Positions 1 through 10,942 of a stretch of 64,000 nt of DNA are shown one piece after another. Where the stretch lies: NCBI RefSeq assembly GCF_001673535.1, contig NZ_LZLY01000048.1, positions 34,390 through 98,389 on the forward strand, given 5' to 3'. The stretch's first letter is position 1. Each line of letters opens with the position of its first letter. This DNA comes from Mycobacterium sp. 1081908.1 (lineage in GTDB: Bacteria; Actinomycetota; Actinomycetes; Mycobacteriales; Mycobacteriaceae). The notes beneath the pieces are model-generated. The model ran no database searches, was not told the origin of the DNA, and worked only from the letters and a program-made list of their open reading frames with translations. Both the position numbers and the translations under genes were made by a program.

Positions 1-1
1 C

Positions 2-640
2 ATCGATCCGGGCCGCGGCGGCACCGACCACGGCGCCATCATGCAGGGGCCGGACGGACCTGTCAGCGAAGCAGATGTGCTGTGGGACTTGGCGAGTCGG
101 CTCGAGGGCCGGATGACCGCGATCGGCATGGAGACCTTTCTGTCGCGGCCGACCAACCGCAGCCCGTCGGATGCCGAACGCGCGGCCACGGCCAACAACG
201 TCGGCGCGGACCTGATGATCAGCCTGCGCTGCGAATCCCAGGCCAGCCCGTCGGCCAACGGCGTCGCCTCCTTCCATTTCGGCAACTCGCACGGTTCGGT
301 CTCGACGATCGGGCGCAACCTCGCCGACTTCATTCAGCGAGAAGTCGTGGCCCGCACCGGTTTACGGGATTGCCGAACCCATGGGCGGACGTGGGATCTG
401 TTGCGGCTCACCCGGATGCCCACGGTTCAGGTCGACGTCGGCTACATCACCAACCCGCGCGACCGCGCGATGCTGATCTCCACGCAGACCCGCGACGCCA
501 TCGCCGAAGGCATCCTCGCCGCGGTCAAGCGGCTCTACCTGCTCGGCAAGAACGACCGGCCCACCGGCACCTTCACCTTCGCCGAGCTGCTGGCCCACGA
601 GCTGTCGGTGGAGCGGGCATCCAGGCTGGGCGGTTCTTAA
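2..640 (+). CDS. cwlM: CwlM, peptidoglycan amidase-like regulator (C-terminal part)
   Basis: The reading frame is open from base 2, so the gene starts before the window. The visible 212 residues are most of an Amidase_3 domain: an IDPGRGG start, a DLMISLRCES segment and a PTVQVDVGYITNPRD segment. In active zinc amidases these are DPGHGG, SIHAN and VLVELGFLSNP. Here the first and second metal-binding His are both Arg and the catalytic Glu is Asp; the intermediate Glu (SEADV) is kept. In the known family, CwlM is a cytoplasmic PknB substrate that stimulates MurA and is not a lytic enzyme, which fits this decayed site. The pknB gene lies in the same window. The gene ends with a 4-base convergent overlap with the next gene. 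Confidence 0.9.
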   Translation: MDPGRGGTDHGAIMQGPDGPVSEADVLWDLASRLEGRMTAIGMETFLSRPTNRSPSDAERAATANNVGADLMISLRCESQASPSANGVASFHFGNSHGSVSTIGRNLADFIQREVVARTGLRDCRTHGRTWDLLRLTRMPTVQVDVGYITNPRDRAMLISTQTRDAIAEGILAAVKRLYLLGKNDRPTGTFTFAELLAHELSVERASRLGGS

Positions 641-1401
641 CTGCTCCCGTTGATCCGCAGCGTATTTCCCACAGCAGAAGAACCCGAACCCGCCCCCACC
701 GGCTCTTCCAGTTGGGCGTTGGCCAGCAGGCGCTCCAGCGCCGCCTCGACCTCGGCCTTCCAACCAAGTCCCTTGTCCAACTCCAGCCGCAGCCGCGGAA
801 AATACTTGTGCGGCGCCACCACAACGAATCCCACGTCCTTCAAGAACTCGGCGTCGATCATGCAGTGGTCGACCGAGCAGTCACCGAGCGCCTCCAGCAC
901 CGGCCAGACATCGGGGTCCACCATCCGCGGATCCTGCAGCTCGGACGCGGCCGGCGTGCGACCGAACGCTTCCAGCGCCCGGACCCCGCGGCGCACCAGC
1001 TCGTCGACGACTCGGGCGATGAGCCCATGCGGCAGGTCGTCGGCGGCTTGCCCCGGCTCGATGTTCATCGACGTCAGCAGCACCGCGTCGGCGGACACCG
1101 GCGCGGTGGGAAACCGTTGCGCCCGTGGCACCGCCCGCGGCGGGGCGTAGAGGACGTATCCCAGGCACGGCGGCTCGGCGTGGCTGCGCTCGTCGTCGGG
1201 AATCGCGGTCGCGACCAGCCCGCACGAACCCCACTCCAGCATCACCATCGACAACCACGCTTCCTTTTCGAATTCGGGGTCGGCGAGGTGGTCCTGGTTA
1301 CCGAGGGTCGCGGGGTCGACCTCCCAGAACACGCATCGGCGCGCATGCTTGGGAAGCTGCTCGAAAGCCTCGAGCCGAAGCGGCGTGATTCGAGCGGACA
1401 C
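637..1401 (-). CDS. Conserved GNAT-like hypothetical protein (Rv3916c type)
   Basis: This 254-residue protein sits between cwlM and parB, the place of Rv3916c in M. tuberculosis. The sequence (GYVLYAPP, then VLLTSMNIEPGQAADDLPHGLIARVVDELVRRGVRALEAFG) has the layout of an N-acetyltransferase fold: a beta strand followed by a helix that would hold acetyl-CoA. No substrate can be read from it. The start is GTG at 1401 with a strong AGGAGG sequence only three bases upstream, which is close; a slightly later start is possible. The gene is convergent with cwlM. The first base of its start codon is also the last base of the stop of a possible 60-codon upstream reading frame. Confidence 0.75.
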   Translation of the reverse strand: MSARITPLRLEAFEQLPKHARRCVFWEVDPATLGNQDHLADPEFEKEAWLSMVMLEWGSCGLVATAIPDDERSHAEPPCLGYVLYAPPRAVPRAQRFPTAPVSADAVLLTSMNIEPGQAADDLPHGLIARVVDELVRRGVRALEAFGRTPAASELQDPRMVDPDVWPVLEALGDCSVDHCMIDAEFLKDVGFVVVAPHKYFPRLRLELDKGLGWKAEVEAALERLLANAQLEEPVGAGSGSSAVGNTLRINGSS

Positions 1402-1583
1402 TAGCCTCCTGGCTTCCGTGCGGTCCTGCAGCCATTCAATTGTGGCCCACCGGCAACCTCTCCAGGATAGGAGAGTTTGACCTCATCGGACCAGTGTTTG
1501 CCCCGCCACTTGGGCCGCCCCGGGGTGACGGTCCGGGCACCGGGTCGGCCGCCGGGTAAACGACGAAACACCTTGAGGCACAT
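1401..1583 (-). CDS. Possible small upstream gene or leader peptide (60 aa)
   Basis: This short frame starts with ATG at 1583, five bases after a good GGAG ribosome site, and its TAG stop shares a base with the GTG start of the next gene (TAGTG). That layout suggests translational coupling. The product is basic (MCLKVFRRLPGGRPGARTV at the start) with no recognised domain and no membrane segment. It lies in the 275-base gap between parB and the GNAT-like gene. It may be a chance frame in GC-rich DNA; conservation of the codon pattern is not visible here. Confidence 0.3.
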   Translation of the reverse strand: MCLKVFRRLPGGRPGARTVTPGRPKWRGKHWSDEVKLSYPGEVAGGPQLNGCRTARKPGG

Positions 1584-1624
1584 GGGAACTCCGCTGAGTT
1601 AAGGCAAACGAGGCCGGCGATTTC

Positions 1625-1640
1625 GGGCCCCGAAGGGCCC
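1625..1640 (-). terminator. UUCG-tetraloop hairpin after parB
   Basis: On the minus strand the sequence reads GGGCCC TTCG GGGCCC, a perfect 6-bp stem closed by a very stable UUCG tetraloop. It lies about 37 bases past the parB stop, in the right orientation to end the rsmG-parA-parB transcript. There is no long T run, which is usual for mycobacterial terminators. A second small palindrome, GTCAC A GTGAC (1645-1655), lies between it and parB. Confidence 0.55.
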
Positions 1641-1676
1641 CAGTGTCACAGTGACGTAATTACACCGTGTGTACGG

Positions 1677-2660
1677 TCATGCCTTCGGAGGGGTCATCAC
1701 GTCCACGATCCGCTGGAGATCCTCGACCGAGCCGAACTCGACGACGATCCGCCCCTTGCGTTTGCCCAGGCTGACCGTGACCCGGGTGTCGAAGGTGTTG
1801 GACAAGCGCTCAGCAACGTCTTGAAGGCCGGGCATCTGAATCGGCTTGCGGCGTTGCGGGGCCGGGGCGGCGCCGTCGCCGCGGTTGGCCAGGGTGACCG
1901 CTTCCTCGGTGGCGCGCACCGACAGACCCTCGGCGACGATCCGCCCGGCCAGCTCCTCCTGCGCCTCCGGGCCGGACTCCAGGGCCAGCAGCGCGCGGGC
2001 GTGGCCGGCGGACAGGACCCCCGCTGCGACCCGCCGCTGCACCGCGATCGGCAGCTTCAGCAACCGGATCATGTTGGTGATCAGCGGCCGGGACCGGCCG
2101 ATGCGGGACGCCAGTTCGTCGTGGGTGACGTCGAACTCGTCGAGCAGCTGCTGGTAGGCCGCCGCCTCCTCCAAGGGGTTCAGCTGTACCCGGTGGATGT
2201 TCTCGAGCAGGGCGTCGCGCAGCAGATTGTCGTCGCCGGTCTCGCGCACGATCGCCGGGATGGTGGCCAGGCCCGCCTCCTGCGCGGCGCGCCAGCGTCG
2301 CTCCCCCATCACGATCTGGTACCGGGCCCCGCCCGGCGCCCCGGCCACCGCGCGGACCACGATCGGCTGCAGGAGCCCGAACTCGCGAATGGAGTGCACC
2401 AGCTCCGAGAGGGCCTCCTCGTCGAACACCTGCCGGGGCTGACGCGGGTTGCGCTCGATGTCGCCCGGCGCGATCTCGCGGTAGACCGCGCCCACCGAGG
2501 CGGCCTCCTGCGCCGGCCCCCCGATCAACACGTCGGCCGCCGCGTCCCCCATCCGCGGGCCCAGCGTCGCCGGCCCCGAGTCGCCCTCCGCCGGGCCGGT
2601 GGGGATAAGCGAAGCCAGGCCCCGGCCGAGGCCGCCCTTCTTGCGTAATGGCTGCGTCAT
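1677..2660 (-). CDS. parB: Chromosome-partitioning protein ParB
   Basis: ParB binds parS sites near oriC, slides on DNA as a CTP-dependent clamp and loads the segregation machinery with ParA. This 327-residue protein has the N-terminal ParA-contact segment [11 protein letters not shown] (residues 10-20), the CTPase/ParB motif GERRWR (119-124), a helix-turn-helix around 180-206 that reads the parS palindrome, and a C-terminal dimerisation domain. The start ATG at 2660 is chosen because it gives the standard [15 protein letters not shown]-terminus; the frame is open further upstream but that part overlaps parA. It lies 23 bases downstream of parA in the same operon, with its target sites 0.9-1.7 kb upstream. 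Confidence 0.97.
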   Translation of the reverse strand: MTQPLRKKGGLGRGLASLIPTGPAEGDSGPATLGPRMGDAAADVLIGGPAQEAASVGAVYREIAPGDIERNPRQPRQVFDEEALSELVHSIREFGLLQPIVVRAVAGAPGGARYQIVMGERRWRAAQEAGLATIPAIVRETGDDNLLRDALLENIHRVQLNPLEEAAAYQQLLDEFDVTHDELASRIGRSRPLITNMIRLLKLPIAVQRRVAAGVLSAGHARALLALESGPEAQEELAGRIVAEGLSVRATEEAVTLANRGDGAAPAPQRRKPIQMPGLQDVAERLSNTFDTRVTVSLGKRKGRIVVEFGSVEDLQRIVDVMTPPKA

Positions 2661-2683
2661 GGTCGTCCCTTCACGGATGGTGT

Positions 2684-4437
<1,754 letters not shown>

Positions 4438-4460
4438 TTACACGGCTGTGACTCGGTGGG

Positions 4461-5033
4461 CTAGTCGAGCAGGACGACGACCCGGCGCGACGGCTCCTGG
4501 CCCTCGCTCTCGCTGTGCACCCCGGGCACCGCGGCCACGGCGTCGTGAACGATCTTGCGCTCGAACGGTGTCATCGGGGAAAGCTCCTCGCGCTCCCCGG
4601 TGCTCAGCACGCGGCGCGCCACCTTGTCGCCCAGCGCGGCCAACTCCTCGCGGCGCCGGCGTCGCCAGCTCGCGATGTCGAGCATCAGCCGGCTGCGCAC
4701 GCCGGTCTTCTGGTGCACCGCCAGCCGGGTGAGTTCCTGGAGGGCATCGAGCACCTCGCCGCCGCGGCCGACCAACTTGTTCAAGTCGTCGCTGCCGTCG
4801 ATGCTCACGACCGCGCGGTCGCCCTCGACGTCCAGGTCGATGTCGCCGTCGAAGTCCAACAGGTCCAACAGCTCTTCCAGGTAGTCGCCGGCGATCTCCC
4901 CCTCGGCGACCAGTCGCTCCTCCTGGTCGTCGACGCGGTCGGGGCCGCGGTCCCCCGCCGTCTCATCGGCGGACGGGGCCTGCGCGTCGAGTTCGGTGTC
5001 CACGTCGCGCTCGGTGGTGTCGGCGTCTGTCAT
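4461..5033 (-). CDS. jag: Jag/KhpB-type RNA-binding protein (KH and R3H domains)
   Basis: Jag (also called KhpB or EloR) proteins bind RNA and are linked to cell elongation and to the YidC operon in Gram-positive bacteria. The 190-residue protein has an acidic N-terminus rich in Asp and Glu (residues 1-60), a central KH-like domain containing VGRGGEVLDALQELTRLAV, and a C-terminal R3H domain with MTPFERKIVHDAV. It lies between yidC and rsmG in the leftward operon. The start at 5033 is an ATG (MTDADTT). The RNA targets cannot be inferred from sequence. Confidence 0.92.
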   Translation of the reverse strand: MTDADTTERDVDTELDAQAPSADETAGDRGPDRVDDQEERLVAEGEIAGDYLEELLDLLDFDGDIDLDVEGDRAVVSIDGSDDLNKLVGRGGEVLDALQELTRLAVHQKTGVRSRLMLDIASWRRRRREELAALGDKVARRVLSTGEREELSPMTPFERKIVHDAVAAVPGVHSESEGQEPSRRVVVLLD

Positions 5034-5114
5034 GTCGTTCCCTCTCCCTCATCACGGGTCCCTCTGCAGTCGGGTCACTCGCCCGGGGGACCACCTAAAA
5101 GCTGTGGCGCGTCG

Positions 5115-6248
5115 TCAGCGCTTTCGTTTCTTCGGCCGCGCCCCGGGCCGCGGGGTGCGGTTGGTCGGGCCGTTGGTGCGCCCCGCCGGGTTCGGCTTGT
5201 CGGGTTGCGCCGTTGCCGTTTTCGCCCCGGCGGCACCGTCACCGGATCCCTCGGAATCCGTGTCCGCGTCGGTGGCGTCGTCGGTCCCCGCCGACGAACC
5301 ATTGCCGCTCGCCGACGCCGTCTTAGAATTGCGCTTCGGCTTGGCGCCCGGCGCCGGCGCGTTGGCCGCCCGCCGCTGCACGGCCTCCTGCCGCTTGGCC
5401 TCTTCCTCTTTCTCGATCATCCCGAACACGTAGTGCTGCTGTCCGAACGTCCAGATGTTGTTGGAGAACCAGTACAGGATGATCGCCAGCGGAAGAAACG
5501 GACCACCGACGACGACGCCGAGCGGAAACACATACAGCGCAAGCTTGTTCATCATCGCGGTCTGCGGATTGGCCGCCGCCTCCGCGCTCTGCCGGGCCAC
5601 CGACGCGCGGCTGTTGAAGTAGGTCGCGACGCCGGCCAGGATCATCACCGGCGCACCCACCGCGATCAGTGCCGGCCGGCTGAAGTGAGTGAACGCGTCC
5701 AACCCGGCGTGCTGGGTCATGAACGCGCCGATCGGGGCGCCGAACAGGTTCGCGTCCAGGAAGTGACCCACGTCGGCCGGGCCGAAGAAATAGTTTCCGG
5801 TGGCCCGGTTCTGGGCCACCGACATATGCGGCTGGCCGAAGCCGCCGGTCGTGCGGTTGAAGGACCGCAGCACGTGATACAGCCCGAGGAACACCGGGAT
5901 CTGGGCGAGCATCGGCAGGCAGCCCAGGATCGGATTGAAGCCGTGCTCGCGTTGCAGCTTCTGCATCTCGAGCGCCATGCGCTGGCGGTCCTTGCCGTAC
6001 TTCTTCTGCAGCGCCTTGATCTGCGGCTGCAGCTCCTGCATCTGCCGAGTGGTGCGGATCTGGCGCACGAACGGCTTGTACAGGATCGCCCGCAACGTGA
6101 AGACCAGGAACATCACCGACAGAGCCCAGGCGAAGAAGTTCGACGGTCCCAGCGCGGCCGCGAACAACTTGTACCAGGCCCACATGATCCACGACACCGG
6201 GTAGTAGAAGACGTCGAGGCTGAAGAAATCAAACGACAAAAGACTCAC
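5115..6248 (-). CDS. yidC: Membrane protein insertase YidC
   Basis: YidC inserts and folds proteins in the plasma membrane, alone or with SecYEG. The N-terminal part, [25 protein letters not shown], is the first hydrophobic segment, followed by the cytoplasmic helical hairpin rich in Lys/Gln ([17 protein letters not shown]) and the membrane core including [21 protein letters not shown]. The C-terminal 90 residues are polar and basic and end in PKKRKR, as usual in actinobacteria. The start is GTG at 6248, giving 377 residues; the frame is open another 39 codons, but those lie inside yidD. The first 20 bases overlap the end of yidD. Confidence 0.96.
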   Translation of the reverse strand: MSLLSFDFFSLDVFYYPVSWIMWAWYKLFAAALGPSNFFAWALSVMFLVFTLRAILYKPFVRQIRTTRQMQELQPQIKALQKKYGKDRQRMALEMQKLQREHGFNPILGCLPMLAQIPVFLGLYHVLRSFNRTTGGFGQPHMSVAQNRATGNYFFGPADVGHFLDANLFGAPIGAFMTQHAGLDAFTHFSRPALIAVGAPVMILAGVATYFNSRASVARQSAEAAANPQTAMMNKLALYVFPLGVVVGGPFLPLAIILYWFSNNIWTFGQQHYVFGMIEKEEEAKRQEAVQRRAANAPAPGAKPKRNSKTASASGNGSSAGTDDATDADTDSEGSGDGAAGAKTATAQPDKPNPAGRTNGPTNRTPRPGARPKKRKR

Positions 6249-6585
6249 TCTCCCGTTGCTGCGGCGCGGTGCGCCCCGCTGGTCTGGGGCCGGCGCCTTC
6301 GAAGCTCGCCCGGCATCCGTGTCGATCCGGTATCGGATCCCATCCTCCCCGATGCCACGGTCCACATTTGGCGAGCCTGGCCACCGACAACCAGCTCCCC
6401 CGGATCAAGCCGTACTCGGTGAGGGCGTCGACGGCGTACTGGCTACAGGTCGGTACGAAGCGGCACGTCGCCGGGCGGAGCGGCGACACCATGTGCCGGT
6501 ACAGCTGGATCAAGAAAATCAACCCACGCGTGGTGGCCCGCCCCGCCCCGCCGATCACGGCACGCACCCCCGCCGCACGCGTCAC
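6229..6585 (-). CDS. yidD: Membrane protein insertion efficiency factor YidD
   Basis: YidD is a small membrane-associated protein that helps YidC-dependent insertion. The family core is evident: [34 protein letters not shown], with the paired Cys of TCRF and TCSQY, then the GWDPIPD tail. At 118 residues it has a longer C-terminus than the usual 80-90, because the frame runs into yidC. The start is GTG at 6585, overlapping the rnpA TGA stop as GTGA; the 3' end overlaps yidC by 20 bases. This tight packing suggests one translationally coupled unit. Confidence 0.93.
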   Translation of the reverse strand: MTRAAGVRAVIGGAGRATTRGLIFLIQLYRHMVSPLRPATCRFVPTCSQYAVDALTEYGLIRGSWLSVARLAKCGPWHRGGWDPIPDRHGCRASFEGAGPRPAGRTAPQQRESESFVV

Positions 6586-6938
6586 CGCTCGGCTCCCGCC
6601 GACTCGAACGCGCGTCGCAGGCAGCGCCGCAGCTGCTGCTCGAGCCGTGCCGACGACGCCAGCCGACTGCTTGGCAACGCGCGGATCACCACGTGATCGG
6701 ATTGGTGGAGGTCGCCCAACATGGTCCGGGCGGCGTGCCGCAACCGACGCGCCACGCGATGACGCTCGACGGCCGATCCCACCGGTTTGGCGATGATCAG
6801 ACCCACCCGGGGGCCTGTGCCGTCCCCGGAAGCCCGCCGGACGTGCACGACGACATCGGGCTGCGCCGAGCGCACCCCGTACTTCACCGCGGCGTCAAAC
6901 TCAGTTGACCGCCTCATGCGGTTGCGTGCGGAAAGCAC
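6582..6938 (-). CDS. rnpA: Ribonuclease P protein component
   Basis: RnpA is the protein subunit that assists RNase P RNA in 5' tRNA maturation. The RNR region is recognisable as [18 protein letters not shown], and [11 protein letters not shown] matches the conserved central strand. I chose GTG at 6938 (118 aa) because it gives a [15 protein letters not shown]-terminus like other mycobacteria; a TTG at 6944 adds two residues. It follows rpmH by 22 bases and overlaps yidD by four, the usual rpmH-rnpA-yidD order. Confidence 0.95.
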   Translation of the reverse strand: MLSARNRMRRSTEFDAAVKYGVRSAQPDVVVHVRRASGDGTGPRVGLIIAKPVGSAVERHRVARRLRHAARTMLGDLHQSDHVVIRALPSSRLASSARLEQQLRRCLRRAFESAGAER

Positions 6939-6960
6939 CGCCAAAAACCTGGCGTTGCGA

Positions 6961-7104
6961 TCAGGCAGTTAACGCGCGGCGGCCCTTACGGCGCCGGCCG
7001 GAGACGATCGCCCGCCCGGCGCGGGTGCGCATCCGCAACCGGAAGCCGTGCACGCGGGCTCGGCGCCGGTTATTCGGCTGGAAGGTCCGCTTGCCCTTGG
7101 CCAC
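6961..7104 (-). CDS. rpmH: 50S ribosomal protein L34
   Basis: The 47-residue basic protein has the L34 pattern: [23 protein letters not shown] followed by [22 protein letters not shown]. It starts with GTG at 7104. It is the first gene of the leftward rpmH-rnpA-yidD-yidC-jag unit, divergent from dnaA. Its size is too short for a long-frame search, but the identity is certain. Confidence 0.97.
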   Translation of the reverse strand: MAKGKRTFQPNNRRRARVHGFRLRMRTRAGRAIVSGRRRKGRRALTA

Positions 7105-7695
7105 GGCGTTCTCCTCGTAATTCGAACCTTCCGTCCGCTCGCGCCATTCGTCCGCGGGTCGGTCGGAGGTGGGTCTTGCTACTGGCCGGCGCGGTCCCCG
7201 GTCGTAATCTGGGTCGCAGCCGTATCGCCGACTTTCGGGCGACTGTTTGAGGGTACTGACGTGCCATCGCTGGGTCAAACTTGGTCTGCCGCAACGCACC
7301 AAACTCACACATCCGCGAAAACCGAAGTTCTCGAACGCGTTCCTGCGGCACCATAGGAGGACGGGCGACGGGCAGGCCCCAGAACACCCTAGAGAAGCCG
7401 ATTGGAATGCAGCAGAACTGTTGGCAGCCGAACGGAAAACTGTTAACTTCGGGCAATGCCGTTTCAGAGTGGAGCGGCGCTCGACGACAAAGCGAGGATG
7501 GCGGATCGAGTAGCTGTCTAGGCGACCTACGGAGGTTGCCATCAGCACGAAGATCGCGGGCCGTCGCCGGTAGGCTGCGGCTCGTCTACGATCATCCTGT
7601 CCACACCTGTGGATAACCATGTGGACAGCTGTTTCGTCGTTAAGCGTTAGTTGCCCCTCGACCCGGGATCTGCGAGAGCCAGGGAGATTACGTCG
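7105..7695. promoter_or_regulatory. Divergent rpmH/dnaA control region
   Basis: This gap of 591 bases has no convincing gene. It must carry the leftward promoter of rpmH and the rightward promoter(s) of dnaA. A TAGGCT hexamer at 7571-7576 fits the mycobacterial TANNNT -10 pattern for dnaA, but no clear -35 is visible. A cluster of three DnaA boxes lies at 7597-7628. The dnaA ribosome site AGGGAG is at 7681-7686. Confidence 0.6.
7597..7628. promoter_or_regulatory. Three DnaA boxes in the dnaA leader
   Basis: CTGTCCACA lies at 7597-7605 on the plus strand. TGTGGATAA at 7608-7616 is a perfect TTATCCACA box on the minus strand. TGTGGACAG at 7620-7628 is CTGTCCACA on the minus strand. Three boxes in 32 bases about 70 bases before the dnaA start suggest autoregulation or a second DnaA binding platform flanking oriC. 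Confidence 0.8.
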
Positions 7696-9252
7696 TTGAC
7701 CGATGACCCCGGTTCAGGATTCACAACAGTTTGGAACTCGGTCGTCTCCGAGCTCAACGGCGAGTCCCCTTCGGACGGCATCACGGCCAACCGCACCGCA
7801 CTTGTCACTCCCCTGACGCCCCAGCAAAGGGCGTGGCTGAATCTCGTCCGGCCGCTGACGATCGTCGAGGGGTTTGCTCTGCTGTCGGTGCCGAGCAGCT
7901 TCGTGCAAAACGAGATCGAACGTCACCTGCGCGCCCCGATCACCGACGCGCTCAGCCGCCGGCTCGGGCAACAGATCCAACTCGGCGTGCGCATCGCCCC
8001 ACCGCCCGAGGACTCCGACGCGAGCGCGTTCACCAACGCCGAGGCCTTCCCCCAAGCGTCGGAAACCTCCGCCCTCGACCAGGCCGACGATGCCGACCTC
8101 GACACGTCGATCGACACCGACGAAACCGACGAAAATGGTGAAGTCCCGGGCGGCGCGGAACAGAGCTGGCCCAACTACTTCACCGAACGCCCGCACGCGG
8201 CCGACCCGGCCGTCGCCGGCGGCACCAGCCTGAACCGGCGCTACACCTTCGACACCTTTGTCATCGGCGCGTCCAACCGCTTCGCACACGCCGCGGCCCT
8301 CGCCATCGCGGAAGCCCCGGCCCGCGCCTACAACCCGCTCTTCATTTGGGGCGAGTCCGGCCTGGGCAAGACGCACCTACTGCACGCCGCCGGCAATTAC
8401 GCCCAACGGTTGTTTCCCGGCATGCGCGTGAAATACGTCTCGACCGAGGAATTCACCAACGACTTCATCAACTCGCTGCGCGACGATCGCAAGGTCGCGT
8501 TCAAACGCAGCTACCGCGACGTCGACGTGCTGCTGGTCGATGACATCCAGTTCATCGAGGGCAAGGAAGGTATCCAGGAAGAGTTCTTCCACACCTTCAA
8601 CACCCTGCACAACGCCAACAAGCAGATCGTCATCTCGTCCGACCGGCCACCCAAGCAACTCGCCACGCTGGAAGACCGGCTGCGAACGCGGTTCGAGTGG
8701 GGACTGATCACCGACGTGCAGCCCCCCGAGCTCGAGACCCGCATCGCGATTCTGCGCAAGAAGGCACAGATGGAACGGCTGGCGGTGCCCGATGACGTTC
8801 TCGAGCTGATCGCCAGCAGCATCGAGCGCAATATCCGCGAGCTCGAAGGGGCTCTCATCCGGGTGACGGCGTTCGCCTCGTTGAACAAGACCCCGATCGA
8901 CAAGGCGCTGGCCGAGATCGTGCTCCGTGATCTCATCGCCGACGCGAGCACCATGCAGATCAGCGCGGCCACCATCATGGCCGCCACCGCCGAGTACTTC
9001 GACACCACCGTCGAGGAACTGCGCGGCCCGGGCAAGACTCGGGCGCTCGCGCAGTCCCGCCAAATTGCGATGTACCTGTGCCGTGAGCTCACCGACCTGT
9101 CACTGCCCAAGATCGGTCAGGCATTCGGGCGTGATCACACCACGGTCATGTACGCGCAGCGAAAGATCTTGTCCGAGATGGCCGAGCGCCGTGAGGTCTT
9201 CGATCACGTCAAGGAGCTCACGACCCGCATCCGGCAGCGGTCCAAGCGCTGA
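7696..9252 (+). CDS. dnaA: Chromosomal replication initiator DnaA
   Basis: DnaA binds boxes in oriC and melts the origin in its ATP form. The 518-residue protein has domain I (to about residue 95), a variable acidic linker (about 110-165), the AAA+ domain with Walker A GESGLGKT (219-226) and Walker [10 protein letters not shown], and domain IV with the box-reading signature [14 protein letters not shown]. The start is TTG at 7696, nine bases after AGGGAG, giving the usual [13 protein letters not shown]-terminus; the frame is open to 7651 but that extension lacks similarity. Its length is close to the 507 residues of M. tuberculosis, the difference being in the linker. Confidence 0.97.
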   Translation: MTDDPGSGFTTVWNSVVSELNGESPSDGITANRTALVTPLTPQQRAWLNLVRPLTIVEGFALLSVPSSFVQNEIERHLRAPITDALSRRLGQQIQLGVRIAPPPEDSDASAFTNAEAFPQASETSALDQADDADLDTSIDTDETDENGEVPGGAEQSWPNYFTERPHAADPAVAGGTSLNRRYTFDTFVIGASNRFAHAAALAIAEAPARAYNPLFIWGESGLGKTHLLHAAGNYAQRLFPGMRVKYVSTEEFTNDFINSLRDDRKVAFKRSYRDVDVLLVDDIQFIEGKEGIQEEFFHTFNTLHNANKQIVISSDRPPKQLATLEDRLRTRFEWGLITDVQPPELETRIAILRKKAQMERLAVPDDVLELIASSIERNIRELEGALIRVTAFASLNKTPIDKALAEIVLRDLIADASTMQISAATIMAATAEYFDTTVEELRGPGKTRALAQSRQIAMYLCRELTDLSLPKIGQAFGRDHTTVMYAQRKILSEMAERREVFDHVKELTTRIRQRSKR

Positions 9253-9742
9253 CCGCGGCCCCTCGAGACCACCCTGCCAAAGTTTTTTTCAAAAAACTTC
9301 TCGCTCCCCTGTCACAACTGTCACTCCAGGGCGTTGTGAGCAGCGCTGTGCACAAGCCCGTCAAAGACCGGTGCAGGAATGGGGTTTCCGTGCACACCCG
9401 TCTTCCATCCCCATCCGCCCAACAAGCGCCGCCCCGTTGTCAACGATGTCATCCACAACCCCGTCGCTCCCCTAGCTGCGCTAAGGCCGGGCTGTCCACA
9501 AGATGCACAGGCCTTAATACTGGTACTGAGATCTTTCCGTTATTTCTTCTTTGAAGAACGGCGTTGGGGACACCCATTGACCGCGCCGCGCCGAGACCCA
9601 CCTTCACCCGGCTTGTCGGCGTCTGCGATTAGCTTTCAAGATGGCGGCAGAAGATCTACGGTTGTGGTTCGACTGCTAGCGGCGGGCGGCTAGCCACCGT
9701 GGTTTTGAAGGTTTTTGGACACTCGGCAGGTAAAGGGACGCA
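9253..9742. other. Chromosomal replication origin oriC (dnaA-dnaN gap)
   Basis: The 490-base non-coding gap between dnaA and dnaN is the known site of mycobacterial oriC. DnaA-box-like nonamers seen are CTGTGCACA (9346-9354), CCGTGCACA (9388-9396), TCATCCACA (9449-9457), CTGTCCACA (9492-9500) and the weaker AGATGCACA (9501-9509). An AT-rich stretch from about 9512 to 9556 (TTAATACTGG, then TTATTTCTTC) follows the last boxes and is the best unwinding candidate. Boxes are degenerate compared with E. coli, as known for mycobacteria. The dnaN promoter must also lie here. Confidence 0.9.
9280..9299. terminator. AT-only palindrome after dnaA
   Basis: AAGTTTTTT, then TC, then AAAAAACTT form a perfect 9-bp inverted repeat 27 bases after the dnaA stop. 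It could be a terminator of dnaA or an easily melted element at the edge of oriC. It is striking because the surroundings are GC-rich. Confidence 0.5.
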
Positions 9743-10942
9743 ATGGACGCGGCGACGACAACAGCTGGCCTCACCGACTTGAAGTTCCGTCTGGTGCGAG
9801 AGTCATTCGCCGATGCGGTGTCGTGGGTTGCAAAGAACCTGCCGACCCGGCCGGCGGTGCCGGTGCTGTCCGGGGTGTTGCTGTCGGGCTCGGACGACGG
9901 GCTGACGATCTCCGGGTTCGACTACGAGGTGTCCGCCGAAGCACAAGTTGCGGCCGAAATCGCTTCTCCGGGAAGCGTTTTGGTATCCGGACGGTTGTTG
10001 TCGGACATCACCCGGGCGTTGCCGAACAAACCCGTCGACTTCTATGTCGACGGCAATCGGGTCGCGTTGACCTGCGGAAGCGCCCGGTTTTCCCTTCCGA
10101 CGATGCCGGTTGAGGATTACCCCACGCTGCCCGCGTTGCCCGAAGGCACCGGCACCCTGCCCGCGGATCTGTTCGCGGAGGCGATCGGCCAGGTCGCCAT
10201 CGCGGCCGGTCGGGACGACACTCTGCCCATGCTGACCGGGATCCGGGTTGAGATTTCCGGTGACACGGTAGTTTTGGCCGCGACCGACAGGTTCCGCCTG
10301 GCGGTTCGCGAGCTGACGTGGACGGCGCTGTCGCCCGACATCGAGGCGGCGGTGCTGGTACCGGCCAAGACGTTGTCCGAGGCGGCCAAGGCCGGCGCCG
10401 ACGGGTCCGAGGTTCAGTTGTCACTGGGCGCCGGCGCCGGGGTCGGCAAAGACGGGTTGCTGGGTATCAGCGGCAACGGCAAGCAAAGCACCACCCGGCT
10501 CCTGGACGCGGAGTTCCCGAAGTTTCGTCAGCTGCTGCCGGCCGAGCACACCGCCGTTGCCACCATCAACGTGGCCGAGCTGACCGAAGCCATCAAGTTG
10601 GTCGCGTTGGTGGCCGACCGCGGTGCCCAGGTGCGGATGGAATTCTCGGACGGAACGCTGCGACTGTCGGCCGGCGCCGATGATGTGGGCCGGGCCGAGG
10701 AAGATCTCCAGGTCGATTTCGTCGGCGAACCGTTGACGATCGCCTTCAATCCGACGTATTTGACCGACGGACTCGCGTCGGTCCATTCGGAGCGGGTGTC
10801 GTTCGGTTTCACGACGCCCGGCAAGCCCGCGCTGCTGCGCCCGGCCTTCGACGGCGACAGCTCCCCCACGGGCACCGGGCCCTTCCCCGCGTTGCCGACT
10901 GATTATGTGTACCTGCTGATGCCAGTCCGGCTGCCCGGATAG
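9743..10942 (+). CDS. dnaN: DNA polymerase III beta sliding clamp
   Basis: DnaN forms the ring-shaped processivity clamp for DNA polymerase. The 399-residue protein runs from [20 protein letters not shown] to a C-terminal [12 protein letters not shown], where the PxRLPG end is the conserved tail near the binding groove for partner proteins. Three clamp repeats are implied by length (about 130 residues each). It starts with ATG at 9743 and its TAG stop directly abuts the recF start codon with no gap. Confidence 0.97.
   Translation: MDAATTTAGLTDLKFRLVRESFADAVSWVAKNLPTRPAVPVLSGVLLSGSDDGLTISGFDYEVSAEAQVAAEIASPGSVLVSGRLLSDITRALPNKPVDFYVDGNRVALTCGSARFSLPTMPVEDYPTLPALPEGTGTLPADLFAEAIGQVAIAAGRDDTLPMLTGIRVEISGDTVVLAATDRFRLAVRELTWTALSPDIEAAVLVPAKTLSEAAKAGADGSEVQLSLGAGAGVGKDGLLGISGNGKQSTTRLLDAEFPKFRQLLPAEHTAVATINVAELTEAIKLVALVADRGAQVRMEFSDGTLRLSAGADDVGRAEEDLQVDFVGEPLTIAFNPTYLTDGLASVHSERVSFGFTTPGKPALLRPAFDGDSSPTGTGPFPALPTDYVYLLMPVRLPG

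Noticed and set aside
7651..7695. N-terminal extension of dnaA from an earlier start
   Set aside because: The added residues lack similarity and the TTG at 7696 has a well-placed AGGGAG site and the standard N-terminus.
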